Source of the DNA: Nonomuraea pusilla
GTDB lineage: Bacteria > Actinomycetota > Actinomycetes > Streptosporangiales > Streptosporangiaceae
Reading direction: 5' to 3'
Assembly: GCF_900109355.1 (NCBI RefSeq)
Contig: NZ_FOBF01000008.1
Span: 124,001 to 188,000 of the forward strand
Length of the DNA: 64,000 bases
Under the pieces are notes generated by a model that ran no database searches, was not told the DNA's origin, and worked only from the letters and a program-made list of their open reading frames with translations. The position numbers and the translations under genes are program-made. Shown piece after piece: positions 48,174 to 57,168 of the stretch (the stretch's first letter is position 1; the number at the start of each line of letters is the position of its first letter).

Positions 48174-49079
48174 TCAGTACGCGCCCAGCACGTCCGCCAC
48201 CACCACCAGGGTGTCGGACCCCGTGACGCCCAGCCGGGCGTCGCCCGCCGCGCCGTACCCGTACGCCGGCGGCACCACCATCAGCACCCGGCTGCCCACC
48301 GGGACCCCGGACAGCGCCCGCTCCCACGCCCTGACCACGCCGCCCTCACCGATCCTGAACGCCTCCGGCCTGCCGGAGGACCAGGTGCCGCCGACGACCG
48401 CGCGCCGGCCCCACACCACGGTCTCGTACTGGACGACGACGAGCTGCCCCGCCGCCACGGGACGGCCCGCGCCCCGCGACAGCACCCGGGCGGCGAACCG
48501 CGCGGGCGGCCCGCCCCTCGGCACCGTGAGCACGGGCCGCGCCCCTCCGGTGACCCGCACGCCCGCCAGCGACCCGGCCGGCCCGCCGGCGGAGGCCCCC
48601 TTGGGGTGCACGGCGAGGACGTCCACGACGTAGAGCAGCGTCTCGTCCCGCCCCACGCCGTCGGGCGGACGGGCGCCGAAGCCGTCGCCCGGCGGGATCA
48701 CGGCCACCACCCTGCTGCCCGCCGCCCGGCCCTCCAGGGCGCGGTCCAGGCCGGGCAGGAGGGCGCCCAGGGGGAACGCCGCCGGAGCGCCCCTGGTGAA
48801 GGTGGAGCCGACCAGGCGGTTGCCCGCGCCGTCCCAGACGTGCGCGGTGTACTGCACGATCGCCACGTCGCCCCTGCGCAGCCGGGGGCCGTGCCCGGCG
48901 GCGGGCTCGTCCGCCCGGAAGGACGCCGGGGGCCCGCCGTCGGGGAAGACGACCGACGGCCTGGCGCCGAACGGGCCGCCCACCCGCGGCGCCTCCTCCC
49001 CCGCCGCGCCCGTGCAGCCCGACAGCAGCAGCGCCGACAGCAGCGCCAGCGACGGCAGCGCGAGGGCAAGGCGGCGCAT
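48174..49079 (-). CDS. Lipoprotein with two FKBP-type peptidyl-prolyl isomerase domains
   Basis: 301-residue exported lipoprotein. Signal peptide with lipobox LLSGC (Cys ~22). Two FKBP domains: the first around residues 55-165 (RGDVAIVQYTAHVWDGAGN, DGFGARPPDGVG), the second around 185-301 (GQLVVVQYETVVWGRR, GVPVGSRVLMVVPPAYGYG). Prolyl isomerisation of exported proteins is the expected job. ATG 49079 has GGGG upstream. It is followed upstream by a similar gene; the pair seems duplicated. Confidence 0.9.
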   Translation of the reverse strand: MRRLALALPSLALLSALLLSGCTGAAGEEAPRVGGPFGARPSVVFPDGGPPASFRADEPAAGHGPRLRRGDVAIVQYTAHVWDGAGNRLVGSTFTRGAPAAFPLGALLPGLDRALEGRAAGSRVVAVIPPGDGFGARPPDGVGRDETLLYVVDVLAVHPKGASAGGPAGSLAGVRVTGGARPVLTVPRGGPPARFAARVLSRGAGRPVAAGQLVVVQYETVVWGRRAVVGGTWSSGRPEAFRIGEGGVVRAWERALSGVPVGSRVLMVVPPAYGYGAAGDARLGVTGSDTLVVVADVLGAY

Positions 49080-49084
49080 CGGGC

Positions 49085-49113
49085 CCCTTCCACTGGTCCC
49101 TTCCACTGGTCCC
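49085..49113. repeat. Short tandem repeat upstream of the first FKBP lipoprotein gene
   Basis: ttccactggtcccttccactggtccc, two copies of a ~13-bp unit, in the 5' leader of the 48174-49079 gene. Confidence 0.7.
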
Positions 49114-49213
49114 CTTCACGGCGAACGGGCCCCGGCGCGCCGCGCGAAGGCGGCGCGCCGGGACCCGCGATGCTACCGCCCCGCCGGGCGCGCGATCGGC
49201 GTGACCGGCGTGA

Positions 49214-50158
49214 TCAGGACGCGGCCAGGACGTCCACCACGAACACCAGCGTGCTGTTGGCCGGGATCTTCTCCTGCGCCTTGTCGCCGTAGCCCAGGTC
49301 CGGCGGGATGCTCAGCACGACCCGGCTGCCGACCGGCACCCCGGCCAGGCCCTTCTGCCAGCCCTGGATGACCTGGCCCAGCGGGAACTCGGCCGGCTGG
49401 CCGCGGCCCCAGCTCGAGTCGAACTCGGAGTCGGTGCCCCAGACCTTGCCCGTGTAGTGGACGGTCAGCGTCTGGTTCGGCTGCACCTTCTCGCCGGTGC
49501 CCTCGATGACCGTCTTGACGACGAGCTCCTTCGGCGGCTTCAGGTCCGTCTTCGTCGTGAGCGTCGGCGCCTTGTCACCGCCCGGGTTCGTCACCTCGAC
49601 GCCCTTGATGCTCTCCTTGGTCTCCTTGCCCGTGGCCGCCGCCAGCGGCTTGGGACGGGCGCCCACCACGTCCAGCACGAACACCTTCGTCGGCTCGGCC
49701 GGCTGCGACTGCTGCACGCCGCCCGCCGCGTCGTTCGCCAGGACCGCGAGCAGCCTGCCGCCGTGCTTCACCTTCGTGAAGCCCTCCTGCAGCACCTTCG
49801 GGATCTGCGTGTCGACCGGGATCGTCTCCGGCTGCTTGGTGTCGTACGACGAGCCCTGCTCGGCGTTGCCCTTGCCGTCCCAGTTCCAGACGGTCAGGTT
49901 GACGATCAGCTTGTCGCCCGCCTGGACGGCGGGGCCGGTGCCCTCGTCCACCACGCGGTACGACGACGTGGTGGCGGGCGAGCCCGACGGGAAGGTCACC
50001 TTGGGCTTGGCCCCCTGGTTCCCGGTGACCTGGAAGGCCGCGGCGGAGCCGCCCGCGGCGGCCTCCTTCCCGCCGGACGCCCCGGCGTCGGAGTCGCCGC
50101 ACGCGGCGGCGAAGAACATCAGAGGCACGGCGGCCATGACGGCCAGAGCGCGGCGCAT
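49214..50158 (-). CDS. Lipoprotein with two FKBP-type domains
   Basis: 314-residue exported FKBP lipoprotein. Signal peptide MRRALAVMAAVPLMFFAAAC with the lipid Cys at residue 20. N-terminal region (70-170) is a degenerate FKBP-like domain; the C-terminal domain is canonical (TLTVHYTGKVWGTDSEFDSS, then SIPPDLGYG). It resembles the downstream lipoprotein gene in domain order. Likely folding catalyst outside the cytoplasm. It lies between two proteasome-related genes, a spacing seen in Actinobacteria near pafA. Confidence 0.92.
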   Translation of the reverse strand: MRRALAVMAAVPLMFFAAACGDSDAGASGGKEAAAGGSAAAFQVTGNQGAKPKVTFPSGSPATTSSYRVVDEGTGPAVQAGDKLIVNLTVWNWDGKGNAEQGSSYDTKQPETIPVDTQIPKVLQEGFTKVKHGGRLLAVLANDAAGGVQQSQPAEPTKVFVLDVVGARPKPLAAATGKETKESIKGVEVTNPGGDKAPTLTTKTDLKPPKELVVKTVIEGTGEKVQPNQTLTVHYTGKVWGTDSEFDSSWGRGQPAEFPLGQVIQGWQKGLAGVPVGSRVVLSIPPDLGYGDKAQEKIPANSTLVFVVDVLAAS

Positions 50159-50236
50159 GTACGTATTCCTCGGAACAGACGGCAGATTCGCGTCACCCTA
50201 CCTGACTCCTCGGTAGGGCCGAGGTAAACAGCGCGC

Positions 50237-51595
50237 CTACATCCCGGCGATCAACTTGTCCACCCGCTCGTCCACGCTGCGGAACGGGTCCTTGCACAGC
50301 ACCGTGCGCTGCGCCTGGTCGTTCAGCTTGAGATGCACCCAGTCGACCGTGAAGTCGCGGCGCTTCTCCTGCGCCTTGCGGATGAACTCGCCGCGCAGCC
50401 GCGCCCGCGTGGTCTGCGGCGGCACCGACTTGGCCTCGAAGATCTTCAGGTCGGACGCCACGCGCTCCACCGAGCCGCGCTTCTGCAGCAGGTAGTACAG
50501 GCCCCGCTTGCGGTGCACGTCGTGGTAGGCCAGGTCGAGCTGGGCCACGCGCGGCGACGACAGCGGCAGGTCGTACTTCTTCCTGTACCGCTCGATCAGC
50601 TGGTACTTCGTCACCCAGTCGATCTCGCGCGAGACCAGGTCGAGGTCGCCCGTGTCGACGGCGCGCAGCGTGCGCTCCCACAGCTCCAGCACGCGGTCGG
50701 TGATCGGGTCGCCGCCGCGCCTGTCGACGAAGTCCTTCGCCTTCGACAGGTACTCCTGCTGGATCTCCAGGCTCGACGCCTCGCGGCCGTTGGCCAGACG
50801 CACCCGCCGCCGCCCGGTCATGTCGTGCGACACCTCGCGGATCGCCCTGATCGGGTTCTCCAGCGACAGGTCGCGCATGACCGTGCCCGCCTCGATCATC
50901 CGCAGCACCAGGTCGGTGGCGCCGACCTTGAGCAGCATCGTCGTCTCGCTCATGTTCGAGTCGCCGACGATGACGTGCAGGCGCCGGAACCGCTCGGCGT
51001 CGGCGTGCGGCTCGTCCCTCGTGTTGATGATCGGCCTGGACCTGGTCGTGGCCGACGAGACGCCCTCCCAGATGTGCTCGGCCCGCTGCGAGACGCAGTA
51101 GACCGCGCCGCGCGGCGTCTGCAGCACCTTGCCGGCGCCGCACACGATCTGCCGCGTCACCAGGAACGGGATGAGCACGTCCGCCAGCCGCCCGAACTCG
51201 CCGTGCCGCCCCACGAGGTAGTTCTCGTGGCAGCCGTACGAGTTGCCGGCGGAGTCGGTGTTGTTCTTGAACAGGTAGATGTCACCCGCGATGCCCTCCT
51301 CGCGCAGCCGTTTCTCGGCGTCGACGAGGAGGCCCTCGAGGATGCGCTCGCCCGCCTTGTCGTGGGTGACGAGCTCGATGACGTTGTCACATTCGGGGGT
51401 TGCGTATTCAGGATGGCTGCCCACGTCGAGGTAGAGACGCGCGCCGTTGCGGAGGAAGACGTTGCTCGATCGGCCCCAGGACACGACCCGCCGGAACAGG
51501 TACCGCGCGACCTCGTCCGGGGACAGCCTGCGCTGGCCCCGGAACGTGCACGTCACGCCGTACTCGTTCTCCAGCCCGAAGATGCGACGATCCAT
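50237..51595 (-). CDS. pafA: PafA, Pup-protein ligase
   Basis: 452-residue ATP-dependent ligase attaching Pup through its C-terminal Glu to lysines of target proteins. It belongs to the carboxylate-amine ligase fold (glutamine-synthetase-like): [18 protein letters not shown] (residues 1-18), the ATP region [20 protein letters not shown], and [21 protein letters not shown] 51595 follows TAGTGT by six bases, the leaderless arrangement, and begins at the family Met. pafA is separated from prcA-prcB by two small secreted-protein genes. Dop is a paralogue at 57169-58683. Confidence 0.96.
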   Translation of the reverse strand: MDRRIFGLENEYGVTCTFRGQRRLSPDEVARYLFRRVVSWGRSSNVFLRNGARLYLDVGSHPEYATPECDNVIELVTHDKAGERILEGLLVDAEKRLREEGIAGDIYLFKNNTDSAGNSYGCHENYLVGRHGEFGRLADVLIPFLVTRQIVCGAGKVLQTPRGAVYCVSQRAEHIWEGVSSATTRSRPIINTRDEPHADAERFRRLHVIVGDSNMSETTMLLKVGATDLVLRMIEAGTVMRDLSLENPIRAIREVSHDMTGRRRVRLANGREASSLEIQQEYLSKAKDFVDRRGGDPITDRVLELWERTLRAVDTGDLDLVSREIDWVTKYQLIERYRKKYDLPLSSPRVAQLDLAYHDVHRKRGLYYLLQKRGSVERVASDLKIFEAKSVPPQTTRARLRGEFIRKAQEKRRDFTVDWVHLKLNDQAQRTVLCKDPFRSVDERVDKLIAGM

Positions 51596-51601
51596 CACCT
51601 C

Positions 51602-51607
51602 ACACTA
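51602..51607 (-). promoter_or_regulatory. -10 hexamer TAGTGT, leaderless start of pafA
   Basis: TAGTGT, spacer GAGGTG (6 bases), ATG 51595. Confidence 0.5.
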
Positions 51608-51668
51608 TGCCCACGGATCGGCCGGCGGGAGAGATCTCCCGAGTGTTTTCCCGCGGCGCGTCGCCGGG

Positions 51669-52241
51669 TCAGGGCGTGTAGATCTCCTGAACCTTCACGA
51701 TCTTCCCCTTGTAGACCGTGATGAGCGACGGCATGCGCATCTTGGCGTGCCGCTTGATCAGCACCGACCTGGCGCAGCGCTTGGCGCCGAGCCCCGTGTT
51801 CCTGTCGACCGTCATGCTCCCCATGGTCTTGCAGCCGAACGCCGACAGGAACACGACGTCCTTCGCGATCGGCGAGGCGTAGGCCATCGCGTCGCCCTCG
51901 GCCGGGCCCACGAATTGGCCCTCGGTCACGGTGCCCTTCTTCCACTTGATCGGCACGTACTCGGCGGTGCCGCCGCGCACGGTGGTGATCCAGCCGCGCA
52001 GGATGCCGTCGCGGCGCGAGTGGATGCCCTTGGTGAAGTCGTGGCCGGGGTCGGGCTGGAACGTCGTCCCGAAGGTCTTCGGCGGCTTGAAGTCGGGGAT
52101 CGCGGAGCCGGCGGCGCCGGTCAGGGCCGCCGCGCCCGAGGTGGAGGCCGTGGCGGCCGTGGCGGCCTGGGCCGCCGCGCCGGAGGTCAGGATCACGGCC
52201 CCGGCGGCGCCCGCCGCGAGGAGCCCGCGCATCGAAGTCAT
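51669..52241 (-). CDS. Secreted protein of unknown function
   Basis: 190-residue protein with a signal peptide (residues ~1-30, MTSMRGLLAAGAAGAVILTS) and an Ala/Thr-rich stretch after it. The mature part has IPDFKPPKTFGTTF, TAEYVPIKWKKG and two Cys (AFGCKTMG, GAKRCARSV) that could form a disulfide. No family recognised. ATG 52241 is chosen since it starts right at the signal peptide. Lies between the small secreted gene and pafA on the same strand. Confidence 0.65.
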   Translation of the reverse strand: MTSMRGLLAAGAAGAVILTSGAAAQAATAATASTSGAAALTGAAGSAIPDFKPPKTFGTTFQPDPGHDFTKGIHSRRDGILRGWITTVRGGTAEYVPIKWKKGTVTEGQFVGPAEGDAMAYASPIAKDVVFLSAFGCKTMGSMTVDRNTGLGAKRCARSVLIKRHAKMRMPSLITVYKGKIVKVQEIYTP

Positions 52242-52312
52242 CACGCACACTGAGATCCCCGGCCCCCGGGCCGGGTTCACGGGCACGCCAGTGATACAGC
52301 TCACATTCCGCC

Positions 52313-52439
52313 CGCCGTCCGGACCTCGCGCCCGGGGAGTGTCACCGGTCCAGCAGGCCCACGCGCCGTCCGGGACTCGCCCCCGGGGAGCGTCACCGCT
52401 CCGGCAGGCCTAGGCGCAGTGGGCCCACGCGCCGTCCGG
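52313..52439. repeat. 51-bp tandem repeat, two copies and a partial third
   Basis: Copies at 52313-52363 and from 52364, of the form cgccgtccgggactcgcccc; the partial third at 52430-52439 lies in the 3' end of the 52410-52889 gene. Confidence 0.8.
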
Positions 52440-52889
52440 CGTGCCGCCCCGGACCAGGGGGCCGGAGCCGACCCTGACCGCCCCGGCGAAGCGGACGCAC
52501 AGGCCGTCGGCGGGGGCGTACACCGGGCCCGCGAACCACTTGTACTTCTCGCTGCCGTCGGCCACCGCGGTGTCGCCGCGGCCGTAGGCCCTGTCGCGGT
52601 TCCTGTCCACGAACAGCTCGACGTACAGGTACTTGGTCCTGCCGACGTACGTGCCGCTCACCCGGGCGATGGCGCACTTCCTGTGCGCGGTGGGGCTCTG
52701 GTAGAGCGTCACGGTGCCGTACGACGCGCCGTCCTTCGCCCCCGCCTTCAGCGGGTGGACGGCCACCTTCCGGTACGACTGCCCGCAGGAGCCCTGGGGG
52801 AAGGCCTGCGCGGGCGTGGCGGACACCGCGGCCAGCACGGCCGCGCCGGCCACCCCGGCCACGCCCGCGACCCAACGCCTGATCGTCAC
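52410..52889 (-). CDS. Small secreted protein of unknown function
   Basis: 159-residue protein with an N-terminal hydrophobic signal peptide (VAGVAGVAGAAVLAAVSATPAQA). The mature part has four Cys (GSCGQSYRK, RKCAIARV, LCVRFAG, final HCA), a typical extracellular disulfide pattern, and is beta-rich with Asp/Arg-rich turns. No family recognised. GTG 52889 begins just before the signal peptide; GAGGCT 6 bases before it is an imperfect -10. Confidence 0.65.
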   Translation of the reverse strand: MTIRRWVAGVAGVAGAAVLAAVSATPAQAFPQGSCGQSYRKVAVHPLKAGAKDGASYGTVTLYQSPTAHRKCAIARVSGTYVGRTKYLYVELFVDRNRDRAYGRGDTAVADGSEKYKWFAGPVYAPADGLCVRFAGAVRVGSGPLVRGGTPDGAWAHCA

Positions 52890-53050
52890 GATTCCAGCCT
52901 CACTGTCGGGGGAACGGCGGGGAACGCCAAGGGGAACCCCGCGGGGGAACCGCGCGGGGGGGGAGCGGCGGCATCCGCCCGGTGCGCGCCTCCCCCGCTG
53001 CCCGAGGGGGGAGCCGCACACGCGGGCGGCCGGCGCCCGAGACCGCGCCG

Positions 53051-53087
53051 AAGCGGGTCAGAGCGGGTCAGGGCGGATCAGAGCGGG
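53051..53087. repeat. 10-bp tandem repeat across the prcA stop codon
   Basis: aagcgggtca, gagcgggtca, gggcggatca and gagcgggg: period exactly 10 from 53051, with tca (the minus-strand stop TGA) in the same position of each unit; the actual prcA stop is at 53078-53080. Confidence 0.85.
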
Positions 53088-53902
53088 GAGGAGCCGTCGT
53101 CGACGTCGCCTTCCGGGCCGGTGGGGGGCGGCGTGTCGGACGGGCCGGCGGAGAGCGGGGTCTCGGACGCGGGCGGCTCCTCCCGCGGCGTCTCCGGCTC
53201 GGCCGCGGGCTTGGCGGCGCCCGCGAGCAGCCGCTCCAGGCGGGCCCCCGTCAGGCGCTGGAACTTGCGGTGCTCGCGCTTGCGGTCGAGCACCGCGACC
53301 TCCAGCTGAGCCACGGGCGGACGCTCGCCGCCCGGCTCGGTGAGCGCGGTCAGCGCCACCTCCAGGGCCTCGGCCAGCGTCATCGACTCGCGGTAGTGCT
53401 CCTTGAGCCGCCCCGCGACCGCCTCGGCCTGGCCGCCCATGGCGGCGAAGCCGTGCTCGTCGAAGACGGAGCCGTCGAAGGTCAGCCGGTAGATCGCGTC
53501 GCCCTCGCGGGTGTCGCCCACCTCGGCGACCACGACCTCCACCTCCAGCGACTTGATCGACTCGGTGAAGATGCGGCCCAGGTTGGAGGCGTACAGGTTG
53601 GCGAGCCCGCGGCCGGTGACGTCGGAGCGGTCGTAGGTGTAGCCGTTGATGTCGGCGTAGCGGATGCCCGCGAGCCTGAGCTCCTCGAACTCGTTGTAGC
53701 GCCCGACCGCCGCGAACCCGATGCGGTCGTAGATCTCGCTGATCTTGTGCAGCGCCCTGGACGGGTTGGGCGCGACGAACAGGATGCCGTCGACGTACTG
53801 CAGCACGACCACCGACCGGCCCCGCGCGATGCCCTTGCGCGCGTAGTCGGCCTTGTCCCGCATGATCTGCTCAGGGGACGCATATCCAAAAGGCATGGAC
53901 AC
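53078..53902 (-). CDS. prcA: Proteasome alpha subunit PrcA
   Basis: 274-residue 20S alpha subunit. N-terminal [24 protein letters not shown] (gating region) and the [16 protein letters not shown] and [15 protein letters not shown] segments of the Ntn fold; catalytic Thr absent as expected. The C-terminal ~40 residues are a Pro/Glu/Ser-rich tail ending in DDGSSPL. Starts GTG 53902 with AAAGGA upstream; ATG 53896 is an alternative. Four bases after the prcB stop region (gap 15 bases), so the two form one operon. Confidence 0.96.
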   Translation of the reverse strand: MSMPFGYASPEQIMRDKADYARKGIARGRSVVVLQYVDGILFVAPNPSRALHKISEIYDRIGFAAVGRYNEFEELRLAGIRYADINGYTYDRSDVTGRGLANLYASNLGRIFTESIKSLEVEVVVAEVGDTREGDAIYRLTFDGSVFDEHGFAAMGGQAEAVAGRLKEHYRESMTLAEALEVALTALTEPGGERPPVAQLEVAVLDRKREHRKFQRLTGARLERLLAGAAKPAAEPETPREEPPASETPLSAGPSDTPPPTGPEGDVDDGSSPL

Positions 53903-53917
53903 CGGTAGAGGTCCTTT

Positions 53918-54766
53918 CTAGCGCAGCGGGGCGATGGGGCCGTCGGGCGAGATCATCCGGGCCTCGAGCATGCGCTCGACGTAGCCGGAGACCTCCTCGT
54001 CGGTCAGTCGGCGGAAGCCGTCGGCGTCGATCACCCCCACGATCGGCCAGATCCTCCTGGTGACGTCGGGGCCGCCGGTCGCGGAGTCGTCGTCGGCCGC
54101 GTCGTAGAGCGCCTGGATGAGCGTCATCACCATGTCGTCGGCCGAGGCGCCCTCGCGGTAAAGCTTCTTGAGCGAGCCCCGCGCGAAGATCGAGCCGGAG
54201 CCGATCGCGTCGAACTTCTCCCGCTCGTACGGGCCGCCCGCCACGTCGTAGCTGAAGATGCGCCCTTCGTCCCTGTCGGGGTCGTACGCGGCGAACAGCG
54301 GCACCACCACCAGGCCCTGCATCGCCATCGCGAGGTTGCCCCGGATCATCGTGGCCAGCCGGTTGGCCTTGCCCTGCACCGACATGGTGCGGCCTTCCAG
54401 CTTCTCGTAGTGCTCCAGCTCCACGCGGTACAGGCGCGCGAACTCGATGCCGGTGCTCGCGGTGCCCGCGATGCCCATGCACGAGTAGTCGTCGGCACGG
54501 AACACCTTCTGCACGTCGCGCTGGGAGATGATGTTGCCCGAGGTGGCGCGCCGGTCACCCGCCATGACGACGCCGCCGGCGAAGGTGGCCGCCACGATCG
54601 TGGTCGCGTGCGGGACCTGGTCGCCGATCGGGGTGGCCAGAACCTCACTTCTGCGCGGCAGCAAATCCGGCGCGTACGAGCTGACGAACTCCGTGAACGA
54701 GGAGCTCCCGGTGTTCCGGAAAAGCTGGTCGACCAAGCCGGCGGGCAGATCCCTGTTCTGTGCCAC
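53918..54766 (-). CDS. prcB: Proteasome beta subunit PrcB
   Basis: 282-residue beta subunit with a 54-residue propeptide. The catalytic Thr is residue 55 at the start of [11 protein letters not shown], then GDRRATSGN and [14 protein letters not shown], all of the Ntn hydrolase fold. Autocatalytic cleavage exposes the Thr within assembled 20S particles. GTG 54766 has GGAGGT 7 bases upstream. It is the upstream gene of prcB-prcA. Confidence 0.97.
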   Translation of the reverse strand: MAQNRDLPAGLVDQLFRNTGSSSFTEFVSSYAPDLLPRRSEVLATPIGDQVPHATTIVAATFAGGVVMAGDRRATSGNIISQRDVQKVFRADDYSCMGIAGTASTGIEFARLYRVELEHYEKLEGRTMSVQGKANRLATMIRGNLAMAMQGLVVVPLFAAYDPDRDEGRIFSYDVAGGPYEREKFDAIGSGSIFARGSLKKLYREGASADDMVMTLIQALYDAADDDSATGGPDVTRRIWPIVGVIDADGFRRLTDEEVSGYVERMLEARMISPDGPIAPLR

Positions 54767-54935
54767 GCGACCTCCAAACGTCAGTGTTTCCTAGGGCGAC
54801 CCTACTCATGTTGCGTTGCTGTCTGCACTTCCCACGATCAGCTCACGGCGAACCGTTCCTCAGATCGTTTCTTTACGCACCCGAGAACCACCCGTCACCC
54901 CGCGCCCACCCCCGGCCGGGCCGGGCCGCGGGGCG

Positions 54936-54941
54936 CATACT
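54936..54941 (+). promoter_or_regulatory. Weak -10 hexamer CATACT upstream of dinB
   Basis: CATACT, spacer ggacggt (7 bases), GTG 54949; off consensus by one base. Confidence 0.35.
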
Positions 54942-54948
54942 GGACGGT

Positions 54949-56010
54949 GTGCCGGTCAGGGACTGGGTCCTGCACGTCGACCTCGACCAGTTCATCGCGG
55001 CGGTCGAGCTGCTGCGCCGTCCTGAGCTGCGCGGCAGGCCGGTGGTGGTCGGCGGCTCCGGCGACCCCTCGGCGCCCCGCACGGTGGCGGCCACGGCCAC
55101 GTACGAGGCGCGCGAGCGCGGCGTGCACTCGGGGATGCCGCTGCGCACGGCGCTGCGCCGCTGCCCCGACGCGGTGTTCCTGCCGAGCGACCCGCCCGCC
55201 TACGAGGCGGCCTCGGCCCGGGTGATGGCGACGCTGCCCGAGTTCCCCGTGCTGGTGGAGGTGTGGGGCTGGGACGAGGCGTTCGTGGGCGCGACCACGG
55301 ACGACCCCGAGCGGCTGGCGGCGGACATCCGGCGGGCGGTCATGGACAGCACGGGCCTGTCGTGCTCGGTCGGCATCGGCGACAACAAGCACCAGGCGAA
55401 ACTGGCCTCGGGCCTCGCCAAGCCGGGCGGCGTCTTCCGCCTGACCGGGGAGACGTGGGCCGCCACGATGCACCACCGGCCCACCGACGCCCTGTGGGGC
55501 ATCGGGCGCAGGACGGCGGCGAAGCTCGCCGCGATCGGACTGCGGACGGTCGGCGACCTCGCCGCCGCCGACCCCGAGGAGCTGGCGGCCCGGTTCGGGC
55601 GCACGAACGGGCCCTGGTACCGCTACCTGGCCCTCGGCCGCGGCGAGGCGGAGGTGTCGCCGGCGCCGTGGGTGGCGCGCGGCCACGGCCGCGAGACGAC
55701 GTTCACCGAGGACGTGGCCGACCCGGACGAGATGCGCGGGCACGTCGCGGAGCTGGCGGCGCGGGTGGCCGGTGACGCGGCGGAGGCGGGCCGGCGGGTC
55801 GTCCGGGTGACGGTCAAGGTGAGGTTCGTCCCGTTCGACACCAGGACGCGGCAGTCCACCCTGCCCGCGGCCACGTCCGACCCGGCGGAGGTCGTCGCCA
55901 CGGCACGCGCCCTCCTCGACCGCTTCGCCCTGGACCGCGCCGTCCGCCTGCTGGGCGTCGCCGTGGAGTACGCCCCGCCGGACGACACCCCACCCGGCGA
56001 AGGAGCATGA
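54949..56010 (+). CDS. dinB: Y-family DNA polymerase IV, DinB2 type
   Basis: 353-residue translesion polymerase. Catalytic Asp in HVDLDQFIAAVE (Asp 11 and 13), the second acidic site in VEVWGWDEAFVG, little-finger domain after ~240. The residue at the steric-gate position, which is Phe or Tyr in most Y-family enzymes, is Ile 16 here. The mycobacterial DinB2 has Leu at this place and incorporates ribonucleotides, so this enzyme probably also tolerates rNTPs. The start at GTG 54949 is chosen because the conserved N terminus begins there; the frame is open to 54760. Confidence 0.92.
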   Translation: MPVRDWVLHVDLDQFIAAVELLRRPELRGRPVVVGGSGDPSAPRTVAATATYEARERGVHSGMPLRTALRRCPDAVFLPSDPPAYEAASARVMATLPEFPVLVEVWGWDEAFVGATTDDPERLAADIRRAVMDSTGLSCSVGIGDNKHQAKLASGLAKPGGVFRLTGETWAATMHHRPTDALWGIGRRTAAKLAAIGLRTVGDLAAADPEELAARFGRTNGPWYRYLALGRGEAEVSPAPWVARGHGRETTFTEDVADPDEMRGHVAELAARVAGDAAEAGRRVVRVTVKVRFVPFDTRTRQSTLPAATSDPAEVVATARALLDRFALDRAVRLLGVAVEYAPPDDTPPGEGA

Positions 56011-56302
56011 GAGCCGACCCACGCGGAAGGACGTTGGACTCAGCGGGAAAGCGGGAGGCGGACGGAGTCAGGACCCGGCATGGGCGTGAGGTCCCCCGGG
56101 TGGGCATGTCCGTCCGGGCCTGTGCGGGGCCGCCGTGGCTACGTGCACACCGGCGCGCGCCCCGCCGTGAACCGGCGACGGCGCGCGAGCGGCTGTCCAC
56201 CCGCGCAGGCCTGTGCGCGCATGCGGGTGCGTTCCCGGCGGTCCGCCCGCGCCGGTGCGGGCGCGGGCGGCGGCCCGGTGTGCCAGACCCTGTGGGTCTG
56301 TG
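56011..56302. other. 292-bp gap between dinB and pup
   Basis: GC-rich, repetitive sequence without a credible coding frame. No clear structure beyond local inverted repeats. Nothing further recognised. Confidence 0.6.
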
Positions 56303-56512
56303 TTACTCGCCACCCTTCTGGACGTAGCTGCGCACGAACTCCTCGGCGTTCTCCTCGAGGACCTCGTCGATCTCGTCCAGGATGGAATCGACGTCGTCGG
56401 TCAGCTTCTCGTGGCGCTCCTGTACGTCGGGCGCCGTCGAGGCCTCGGTCTCCTCAACTTCGGCCTCACGCCGACCGGCCTGCTTCTGGCCGCCGGTGTC
56501 CTTGGTTGCCAT
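56303..56512 (-). CDS. pup: Prokaryotic ubiquitin-like protein Pup
   Basis: 69-residue modifier that marks proteins for the proteasome. Typical charged, coil-forming core (ERHEKLTDDVDSILDEIDEVL) and C-terminal FVRSYVQKGGE. It ends directly in Glu, so no deamidation by Dop is needed before ligation, unlike forms ending in Gln. GGAGGT upstream of ATG 56512. It stands between dinB and dop on the minus strand. Confidence 0.97.
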   Translation of the reverse strand: MATKDTGGQKQAGRREAEVEETEASTAPDVQERHEKLTDDVDSILDEIDEVLEENAEEFVRSYVQKGGE

Positions 56513-56658
56513 GTCCTACCTCCGCGTGGGGGACTGCCTCTACGCATATCTTCCCCGAACGGGACGACATTTCGCGCTCGGCTCCTGCCGATCTTGCCGG
56601 GTTGACCAGATAGTGCCGCTATCCAATAATGGATGCCTCGTCCCCACAGGAGGTTGCG

Positions 56659-57069
56659 ATGTCCCCCTCGTCCCTGGCCACGGCCGGTGTGGTTCTCGTC
56701 ACAGTCCCGGGAGTGGCCTTCGGCGGCGTCACCCTGCTCAAGTTCCTCACCCGCGACGTGCCGGGGTACGCCGACAACCCGGTGCGCCGCGGGCTGTGGC
56801 GGGCGGGGCACGCGCACGCGGGCGTGCTCGTGCTGCTCGCCCTCGTGGCGATGATCTACGTGGACCAGGCCGCGCTGCCCGACGGGCTGAAGGCGCTCAC
56901 CAGGACGCTCATCGTCGCCGCGCCGATCCTCATGCCGCTGGGGTTCTTCCTGTCGGTGGTGCGGCCGTCCGACACCAGGCCCAACCGGCTGATCCTGCTC
57001 ACGACGGCCGGCGGCGCCTGCCTGGCGGCGGGCACACTCATGCTCGGCGTCGGCCTGCTCCTCGCGTGA
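56659..57069 (+). CDS. Integral membrane protein of unknown function
   Basis: 136-residue protein with about four hydrophobic segments (AGVVLVTVPGVAFGGVTLL, HAGVLVLLALVAMIYV, IVAAPILMPLGFFLSVV, LTTAGGACLAAGTLML). No family recognised. ATG 56659 is chosen because AGGAGG (56648-56653) is five bases upstream; ATG 56629 is also in frame. It is divergent from pup and convergent with dop. Confidence 0.75.
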   Translation: MSPSSLATAGVVLVTVPGVAFGGVTLLKFLTRDVPGYADNPVRRGLWRAGHAHAGVLVLLALVAMIYVDQAALPDGLKALTRTLIVAAPILMPLGFFLSVVRPSDTRPNRLILLTTAGGACLAAGTLMLGVGLLLA

Positions 57070-57168
57070 GGCGTACCGCCCCGACCGTGCCAGGAGCCAG
57101 GGACGGCCCGGCGCGGGGCACGGCCCGCGGCGGACAGGGGCGGCCCGGCGGGGGCGGCCCTACCTGGG

